Positions 47,446 to 55,460 of a stretch of DNA of 64,000 bases are shown piece after piece. The notes beneath the pieces are model-generated. The model had not been told where the DNA came from, made no database searches, and saw only the letters and a list, made by a program, of their open reading frames with translations. The number at the start of each line of letters is the position of its first letter. Position 1 is the first letter of the stretch. The stretch is from NCBI GenBank assembly GCA_030704615.1, contig CM060733.1, positions 53,504,001 through 53,568,000 on the forward strand, in the 5' to 3' direction. This stretch comes from Takakia lepidozioides (Eukaryota; Streptophyta; Takakiopsida; Takakiales; Takakiaceae). The translations under genes and the position numbers were made by a program.

Positions 47446-48129
47446 TTGTTCATATTATGACATAGGAGGCACGGCGACGTTGCAGTGATGCAGTCATATT
47501 TACGTATGTATCTTATGAATATACACCCAATCAAAACACGACATTTGTAACCATTGAAGTCATAGTTGCAGTCACTTACTTAGTCATATATGACTACATG
47601 ACTACACATGACCAATGAAAACACGACATGTGCATTAATTAAAGTGATAACGGAAGTGGCGTAGTCATACTCACGTCTGTATCTTATGACTTCTTGACTA
47701 CAATCACCCAACGAAATGTCGACATGTGGAGAAGAGGATCGTTGCATTCAAAATTCAAACTAAAGTGCTGAAGGGAAAGTGACGATCTTACCGGAAGAGA
47801 ACAGCGTTGGAGAAGAGGATCCCTCCCGTGTATCATGTAATGATTCCTCACTGTTTCCAACAAGAGTACTTTTCCTCCATGACACTCATCGCAGTTGCAT
47901 AACATTTTTGTATGCCCATTCCTTGTGGCATAAGCTTCTTCCATTCGCCATAGACGGTCATCTATTCTACGCCTACGCATCCGTTCGCCACCTGCACTGT
48001 ACATGCTTTGAACGTCACCCCTTCCCTCTTTGCATGCTACGCACAGTGCATTGTCTCTAGTTTTGCACCAGCTGCCAATGTGCTATTTCTATATCTATAG
48101 TATACTATAAGTATCGTTTCTGAGTGTCC
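47446..48129. promoter_or_regulatory. Divergent intergenic region between the two CACTA genes
   Basis: Both genes read outward from here. It carries many AGTCATA / TATGACT motifs (47485-47520, 47560-47610, 47665-47700), identical in type to those at the element ends. A shared promoter with transposase-binding sites is the natural inference, because TNPA-like proteins in En/Spm bind subterminal repeats and also act at the promoter. Core promoter positions cannot be fixed by eye. Confidence 0.5.
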
Positions 48130-51100
48130 ATGGTGAAGCGGAAGGTCTTCGAAGTGACAGTCCCTCTCACTGAGTACGAGAAGTTCCGAGAGCGCCGGAT
48201 TGCTGCCATAAAGGAGGTGGAAGCAACGTTCAAGCAGTCGATAGATGGGTGAGTTTAGTTCCTGACTTTGGATACCCACCCACTAAACTTGCGATTTGCC
48301 TTATCCTCTAACCTTCCTACAGCGATCATAAGCTTCATAGCACAAATGGGGGCGAGTAGCTGCGACTTGTACAAACAGAGAGGCAAACAACATGCAGTGA
48401 GTGACGATTAGGTTTGAGGACGGTGTGTCATTAGGCGGGAGATGTCCGCCGTCATTCGTGGGCATGCATTACGTCCTGGTAGGGTGCGGCTGTGGTTCAG
48501 CGTAGGCTTAAGAGTATTAGGGTATGTATGCTTACATTTGTTTGTGATTGTTTGAGAGGGAGGTCATGGAGGTGTTTGTGCAGGCTTGCGGGAGCGAATC
48601 GCCCTCGCAAGCCACGCGCTCCAAAGGAAAAAGGTAGGGATCAAGGTCCTGCAAGGCAAAGTGCCAGACTGAAGACGATGAAGACTACGATTCTGCATGA
48701 GGGCTCTTCTGAGGACGATGAGGACGATCCACTCCTCCCACGCCAGTGCGAGGCGAGTGCGTCGTCGGCGGATGCCACGGCAAGCCGAGGAGAACATGCC
48801 CATGCTCATGTCGCAGGACAAAAACGCCCATCATCTACACTACGAACACCTTCTCCGTCTGTGAGTTATAGTTCTTCACAATGACCATGATTCTAATTAT
48901 GTATGTTTTTGGTAAAATCACGAAGAGATAGGGTATGTCTGTCAAGACAGGGAAGTTGGACAATGCAGGGGTCAGCCAAGGCACAATCACAAATGATTTC
49001 CACTAGACAAGTTGAAGTGCCAAAGGCATGATGTCAGGCCAATGTAGACTTCAGGTGTGTTCAAATTCTTTGCCCCATGAAACCAACGTCCTGGTACTAA
49101 GCTACAATGGCTACTTATAGAGATACTTGGGTTACTTATGCACCCAGAATATCAGTAAAACTTGGAGGATACTTCTCATGGACCCATCAGGTTTGTCCAT
49201 TTGAATTCTTGCTATGGATTTCAGGAACACCCCATACCTAAGAGGGCTAAAAAATGTACTGGGAGGACATCATTGGGGCCAATCAAATTTGGGAGATTTA
49301 CTGCCCAAGATCATACTGAGTTTTGGGTAATTTTGTCCTTACAAATGATATGTGCTTCCAGTTTGTTTTGCCTAAATTCAAGGATTTGCTGCTTGCTGCC
49401 TATATGTATGTGTAATCACCCACATTGTACTGGGGGAATTTCTTTTCAGGGCAAGCACAAGCGCACTGGATCCACGATCCCTGCTGCTAGCAATGGAGAT
49501 GGCACCCACAAGAACGCAGGAGGTGGCCCTAACTCTCCCAACGTTGTGGGTTTGGTGCCACCAATACCCCCACCTTATTATGGTATGCCTCAGTACCCAC
49601 AGTCTGGCACTCAGTATGGTCAGGGTCAATATGGTGCTCCTCCATATGGGCAGTATGGCCAGTATCCTCCTCCACCATATTTGCCACCCCCTAATAGCTA
49701 TGGGGGTGGTAGGCCACCGGAATATCCTCCTGCTTATGGACAGTATGGCCAGTATGGTCCTCGGCCTTCTGGCCAACAACCATGGCCACCAGTCCCTACT
49801 TGGCAGGATCCTGCTTTGAATTCTCCTGAGCGCACGGAGGTCTCTGAAGGAGGGGAGGGTGTCGTTTCAATGAATGATAGAACCAATATTTTAAGGAGGG
49901 CTAATAGCTCAGCCAAAATTGAAGCTGCCAAGGTGAAGGAAGAGAGAATAGCTGCAAGTCTTCCTCCCACGGTGATTTTGACGAACCTCAAAGGAGCCCT
50001 GTATGGTCAGACCCGGAATGTATGGCACGCTGCCCTTAAAGGACAGGCTTATCGCAAGCTAGATTGTTCCCTTGCCATCAACAACCAACCTGATGAAGTT
50101 GTATACGAAATCAGAGATCACCTGGCTAAGCTATTTTCATATACGCCGCACGAGTTAAAAGACTTCCACCTAAAACAAACAATTGGCAGAATAATGAAGA
50201 GCCAGCGTTATGAAGCACACACTGTGTGGTTGGGTGGTAAGGGGAAACCCATTACTGTATCTGACGAGGTTTGGAACAAGCTTGTAAGTTACTGGCAGAC
50301 AGAGGTGTTCCACAAAGTGTCGGGCAACATGAAGAAGGCAAATGGTGCAATTCTGAATCCTACCAAGACTGGCCGTGGTGGGAAGGCAATGGTGGAAGCA
50401 CACTTGGTAAGTGGCATCATCACGACTCTGTATTTTGTTCCTCATTGAATTGCTATGTGTATATAGTCAGCCCTCACATTGCTTACTGACTTGTGGCATG
50501 GGTTTGTTTGTGGCATGGATTAATTTGTAGGAAACACTATCAGGGTGCCCTCCTACATTATATGAAATTCAAGAGGGTTCAGTGTCACGGTTGTCAGCTG
50601 GGAGTGACAGGCGGGTAAGTGTGTTTTCCACGTTTGCTAGAGTGGTTGCTGCATCATAGGTTGCTAGGGTTTTTTTCACGGCTTTTGGCCTGGGTTTTCT
50701 CTCCAATGGTTGTTCATGCTAGGTTTTTTTGGTTTGATTCATACTTGGGCAAGTTTTCATGGATTGGCAGGAGGGAAGTCTCGCATATTCTACAGTAGTT
50801 GGCAAGATGGATGGCTTGGACAAACTGGTGGAATCACAAGGACGTGACATGGCAGAATTAAAATTACAGATGCAGAGTATGATTGAGTACCAGAAAGCCA
50901 TTGTGACCAGATTGGGGATTAATCTACCAGGCGCAGGACCAGTGACATCTACGATGGATACGTCTGCTGTGACAGTATCAAAATGTTTGGAATCCCAATT
51001 TCAGACGGTAACTGGTGCTCACTCTAAGCCCTTATGTCTTCCTGTCACTGATGATCTTTTGAATTTGACCGAGTAGCAGCAGGATACAGGGAAGGCCAGC

Positions 51101-52686
51101 TGTGAGGTACACGTGGAAATTCAGCCCTTGCCACGTACAAAGGCAGTAGCAGTCCAGGGGGCAATGGTGACAGAGCCGCCGGGCACACCGGATTCTGGTA
51201 TGCAGGTATGTGGGAATTTAGATGGGGAGGAAGATGCAGACGGGGACAAAACAAACAAGCAGGTTGCTTTAATTTCTCCTGCTCACATGTTGAAGCCAAA
51301 TGTCAGTTTACTTCCTGGACCAACGAGGAAGCATTTACTAATTCTGGACTTAAATGGTCTGTTATGTGAATCTTTTCATTCTGCTAATGGGCCTGCATCC
51401 CTTCCCAAAGGTTTTGTGGGGAAGATGGTAGTTTTGAGACCACGCTGTTATGACTTTTTGCAAAAGTGTTTTGATCACTTTGAGGTGGCGGTGTGGTCTT
51501 GTTGCCAAGCTCGCAACTTCTTCCCAATGGTGGACTATATTTTTGCAGCCCACACTAACCTGGTTTTCCAGTGGGATGCCCTTCACTGTGACGAGGATCC
51601 AGTCCTCCCATGCCGTAAGGGGTCTGATTCAAAGCCATTATATTTCAAGAACTTGTCTACAGTGTGGGCAGACTGGCCAGAATGGACTTATGAGGACACT
51701 GTTCTTGTTGACGACACACCAAGAAAGGTGGCAAACAATCCTCCCTTCAGTGGGATTTTTCCAGAGCTATGGAAGGTGCAACCAGATTCACCAACTGATG
51801 AGTATCTAACAGAGGTGTTGTGGCCTTTCTTGTGGAAGGCATCGAAAGCTGCCAGTATTCCCAAGTTTTTGGAGTCTCAACCTGTTTTCGGACAACAACC
51901 ATACAACACTGCTACTGTGAAGGTACAAACATTCTGACAGTGCTCCAGAGGCTACATTTTTGTGGGTTCATTCATTGCATTGCTTTCCTGGATGCTTCTC
52001 CTCGGTTGCTTGATTAATGCTAGGTTTTCTTTGCAGCTTTTCATGTTGGCTTTTTTTGTTTGATTCATACTTGGATTTTGTTTCTATTCACTATTCCTGT
52101 TTGCTCATTGCTTTCCTGGTTGATCTCTGGTTTGTGACACAGGAACTTGTGACAAACAAAGGCGATATTGTCGACAAGCCGGTACAGACGAGGGGCAAGA
52201 GTGTCAACCCGGCGAGTAGCCCCCCAAAAGAGGTCTCACCACCACTGGAGACTGCAAATGGAGTAAGTCCAGGCCGTTGTCTTGTCTGTTATATTTTTTC
52301 CAACCTTGGGGCTCTCTTTAACTCGCAAATGTTGAGTGTCCTAGTCGTGTGTATGTCATGGGTTTTCACATCGTGTTCTTTTTTGTGTGGAGTTGGGATC
52401 ACAGTTCAGGGTGGGTGACGAGGTTCGGCTGTTGGATGTGAACTCCAAACGCAAGAAATGTGGAGTAGGGCTGATTGTTGTTCTTCAAGGTGCTGTGGTG
52501 GATTACGGGTACCCTGCTGTGCCCCTTGATTATGCCTGTGTGTACATCAAAGAGGCATGTGTCAGTAACACCCCTTTACCATATGTGAATGGTGTTAGGA
52601 AACAGACTGAGTTGGGGCAGGTGGTTGGCCAGACAACACTTTGGAGTCTAAAGTTACTGAAACTTATGGAGCTGCGGAAGGGATAG
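48130..52686 (+). CDS. CACTA second gene: Transposase_24-like + FCP1-like phosphatase fusion
   Basis: Exons by eye: 48130-48248, 48584-48860, 49450-50406, 50531-50614, 50771-51922, 52143-52262, 52405-52686; phases fit throughout (996 codons, with one in-frame TAG at 51074 that a 69-nt intron 51008-51076 could remove). Exon 1 encodes MVKRKVFEVTVPLTEYEKF. Exon 3 has a Pro/Tyr/Gly-rich tract (YGQYGQYPPPPYLPPPNSYG) and then a Transposase_24-like region ending VWNKLVSYWQTEVFHKVSGN. Exon 5 has a coiled coil (MDGLDKLVESQGRDMAEL) and an FCP1/NIF-type HAD domain: KHLLILDLNGLLCE (motif I with N for the second D), EVAVWSCCQARNF and EDTVLVDDTPRKVANN. The last exon (FRVGDEVRLLDVNSKRKKCG, CVYIKEACVSNTPLPYV) resembles the small domain ending many plant transposon proteins. 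Whether the phosphatase is active is unknown. Confidence 0.75.
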
Positions 52687-52689
52687 TCA

Positions 52690-53235
52690 GTATTGCACTG
52701 TTTAACAGACTTCTTGATTCTAATAGCACTAGAACATACTAGCTACAACAATTCAGCCCATGTGTGGGCTTGCTTGTTTTTGGCTGGGCCTTTTGAGGCA
52801 TGGATTTTTTTACCTTGTGGCTTTTGAGGTGTCCATTGGGATAATGGTCTCATTTGGATTTTTGTAATGTGATTTATAGGGCTTGTATTGCCCTGTAGTT
52901 GACTATTTTCATTCTCCTTGTGGTTGATAGTATGCAGGAGGGATCCATTCTATTTTCATGTTGGAATTTCACCATGTAATGAAGATTTTAAATCATTTAA
53001 TTCACTTCATTTTAAATAATAATATTAAAAATAATACCATTAAAAAAAATCCAAGGCTGCAATCTCCCTGTTCTTTTAAATATTAAATGAAAACTAAAAA
53101 TTAAAATATGAACATTAAAATATAAACTATTTCGGAAAACAATCTTGATGACACGTGGCATCACTCTTGCTCAAACCAGAACACGTGGCAGTATATGACA
53201 CGACATTCTTTATCCATATTTTCACCACGTGTAAA
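52690..53235. other. 3' flank of the CACTA second gene
   Basis: T-rich, then AT-rich (AATAATATTAAAAATAATACC near 53015). It should hold the transcript end. No gene and no repeat that I recognise. Confidence 0.4.
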
Positions 53236-53625
53236 GATCCGTAGTCATATATGCTAGTCATATATTTTGTCTGTGTGCCACATGTCACATCTCAAGTGCA
53301 ACAGGTGTCCCGCTAATCTCTCTCCATGTAGACATCCCTGTAGTCATATGAGCGAGTCATGTAGTCACCACGTGTGAAATCTGCCATAGCACACGTGTCT
53401 CGCTAGTGCCTCTCCATGTAGGCATCACTGTGCAGACATGTAGTCATATGATCATGGCAAGAAGTCGTGACATGTCAAATTCACAGTGACGCACGTGTCC
53501 ATCCGTCGCCTCTCCATGTAGGCATCACTTTGCAGACATATAGTCATATGATCCCTTGACGAATGCATGACGTGTCGCTTGCGCAGTGGCGCACGTGTCC
53601 CGCTGAAGCCTCGCTCAACATCCGA
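53236..53625. repeat. CACTA subterminal repeat array
   Basis: A unit of about 100 bases, CTCTCCATGTAG(G/A)CATC followed by a short spacer, (G)TAGTCATATGA and a CACGTGTC.CGCT.. segment, recurs about four times (53320, 53408, 53508, with a partial one earlier). TAGTCATA motifs are the shared core and occur in both orientations. These are expected binding sites for the element's own DNA-binding protein. Confidence 0.75.
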
Positions 53626-53635
53626 CTCGTGGGGG

Positions 53636-54164
53636 TGGGACCACGCATGCACAAACCCAAGGTGGATTCCCACCTGCAAGTCTGTTGGATGGCAAGATTG
53701 TCGGAACAGAAATCAGGGAAGAGGAAGCAGAATATCTGGACAGAATGGAACTCGCTTTGGGAACACCAGAGGGGCAGGTGGAAGGAGATGAATTATCGTG
53801 TGACGGAGTAGATAGTGTCACGGAAAGAGTGCAGGAAGATATGTGGTCGAATTACACCTTGAGCACGTTTGAGACCTGTGATGTGACTATTGGAGCATGG
53901 GTGGAGAATGCAGAAAAGCCATTGTACACAGGTCTTTCCTGTCCGTTAATTTCCCCTACGCGCAGATGTGATCACAGGGGCTTGGATACTAAGTATCTGC
54001 AGCGGCAATGGGTGCCATTAGATTGCCCGCTGTCATGCCCACTGGACGGCAAGAAGCTCTTGCAGCAGCTGCAGAATCAGACAGTGTTAATTGTTGGTGA
54101 CTCTGTCAGCTCCACCTTTGCTGAAGCTCTCCTACATGTAGGCAGCGCTCAACAGACAATGTAG
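53636..54164 (+). pseudogene. Captured trichome-birefringence-like (TBL) exon
   Basis: The frame at 53685-54164 contains a PMR5N-type region: CDVTIGAWVENAEKPLYTG, SCPLISPTRRCDHRGLDTKY, LQRQWVPLDCPLSCPLDGKK, then LLQQLQNQTVLIVGDSVSST with the catalytic GDS motif of PC-esterase acyltransferases. TBL proteins O-acetylate cell-wall polysaccharides in the Golgi. Only the N-terminal third of such a protein is present, and it runs straight into CACTA subterminal repeats at about 54130. It is therefore host coding sequence carried inside the transposon and not a working gene. The frame is still open, suggesting a fairly recent capture or selection on a fusion transcript. Confidence 0.72.
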
Positions 54165-54380
54165 TCATATATTAGTCATATAGTTGTGACTGCAACCCTC
54201 TCTGCAGGAGGACTCCAGGTGCCACGCAAGCAGTCATGGATATGACTTGCAAAACGTAGTCCTAAAGACTAGTCGCTATGACAGGGTTTTTTTCACTACA
54301 GAGTGATGTAGTCATGAACGCATATAAGACTGAAAAAATAGTCATATGTGAAGTCATAAAAACGCTCATCTGTTGTAGTG
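54165..54380. repeat. CACTA right subterminal region and terminal repeat
   Basis: GTAGTCATATATTAGTCATA, TAGTCATGAACGC and AGTCATATGTGAAGTCATA motifs, ending in the 29-bp terminal inverted repeat 54352-54380. An internal CACTACAGAGTGATGTAGTC at about 54295 looks like a second, imperfect terminus. Confidence 0.85.
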
Positions 54381-54383
54381 GTT

Positions 54384-55460
54384 CAAATCGCTAGAGATAT
54401 AGATGTTCAGAAATTGAAAGTTTCAAATGGTCGACACAGAAAATTCAAGGTCAACTTCTGATTGTGAAAGGAGCTCCCACAAAATCCTGGCAATCACCAA
54501 TAAGATCAACATTAACACATATTGTTGTCAAATTAGCATGGGAGATCTCTCGTGCACCTCTGTACACTGTGCTCAAACAGACTCACTTTGATCGTTCGCA
54601 GCATATAGAGTTGCTTTCGCTTTAACTGCTTCGGCCTTTCCAATACGTCTAGAGCTCCACTTGGAGGTGTTCTTCCGAGGTCGCATTGTCTACACCACAC
54701 TGTTCGTATGTATCCACTTTGGTGGATCAGATTCATTGAACTCCCAAGCTTTGTCCCAACAGTTTCTATACCTATCCACGTCCTCCGCTGCAACACCTTT
54801 AGGTCTCCACCACTCCAGAAGGATTGGGTGATTGCAATCTAGAGTGTCCATAATGTGACATGATCACGAGTACATGAGATGTCTTTAAGCTGGCGCGAGT
54901 TTTGAAAAATATATTTTTTGACCGTCGGACGAAGTCGATCCAGACCGTCGGCCAAAAGTACCGTGTCAAAACAATATGGGCGGGCTTTTCAAAAAATAAA
55001 AATAAAAATAAATAAACGCAAATAAAAAATAACGAAATTCTCAAATTTAATTCATCTATGCCCTCAACCTATGGGAAATGCGTGTTTTTTGTGAAGGAAG
55101 TTCTTGTAAATCTATGTTTTTCACTTAATATAAAAATAACTAATTTCTATGCTCTTCAAAAGTCCCTAACATTTTATGGACTACATATTTTAGTGTAAGA
55201 TAAGGCATTCTAGATTCCTCAAAATGGGGGTGATGTGTGAGTCATTTTTTATAGTGGCATTGAAAATTGACCAAGAACAAAGTACATAATCATCAGATTA
55301 TGGACTATGACATTTTACTAGGGACTTTTAAAAAGTCCTTAACTTTCAATATACTTAGTATTTTGAAATGAAACTTGAAAGAGTGAGTAAAGCCTCTAGT
55401 GCATATTATCCTTTAGAGTCCTTTATTCAAATATTCTATTCGATTGAAGAGAGTGAAAAT
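54384..55460. other. Outer element resumes: palindrome and possible small exon
   Basis: Sequence after the CACTA insertion continues the outer repeat; the palindrome motif occurs at 54537-54556 (GCATGGGAGATCTCTCGTGC). On the minus strand 54590-54680 reads MRPRKNTSKWSSRRIGKAEA then VKAKATLYAAND, a short basic stretch that might be an exon, and the adjacent frame reads NCWDKAWEFNESDPPKWI. Neither is assigned. 54990-55035 is A-rich low complexity. The rest shows nothing recognisable. Confidence 0.4.

Larger units (their letters stand above)
41225..54380. mobile_element. CACTA (En/Spm) transposon, 13.2 kb, near-complete
   Basis: The left terminus is CACTACAAGAGATGAGCG followed by TTTTTAGGACT. 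The right terminus read inward is CACTACAACAGATGAGCG followed by TTTTTATGACT: 27 of 29 bases agree. GTT flanks both ends (41222-41224 and 54381-54383), the 3-bp target duplication of the superfamily. Subterminal regions are full of GTAGTCATAT-type motifs. The element has a TNP2-class transposase on the minus strand (43.87-47.45 kb) and a divergently oriented TNPA-like gene on the plus strand (48.13-52.69 kb). Captured host sequence (PPR, RPS3Ae, TBL) fills both arms. The transposase has several single-base frameshifts, so autonomy is doubtful unless those are sequence errors. Confidence 0.92.

Noticed and set aside
48492-48884. Independent small gene at 48492-48884
   Set aside because: It is exon 2 of the plus-strand CACTA gene extended into introns on both sides.
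49378-49779. Long minus-strand ORF opposite the Pro/Tyr-rich exon
   Set aside because: It is a shadow of the repetitive YGQYGQ coding sequence on the plus strand.
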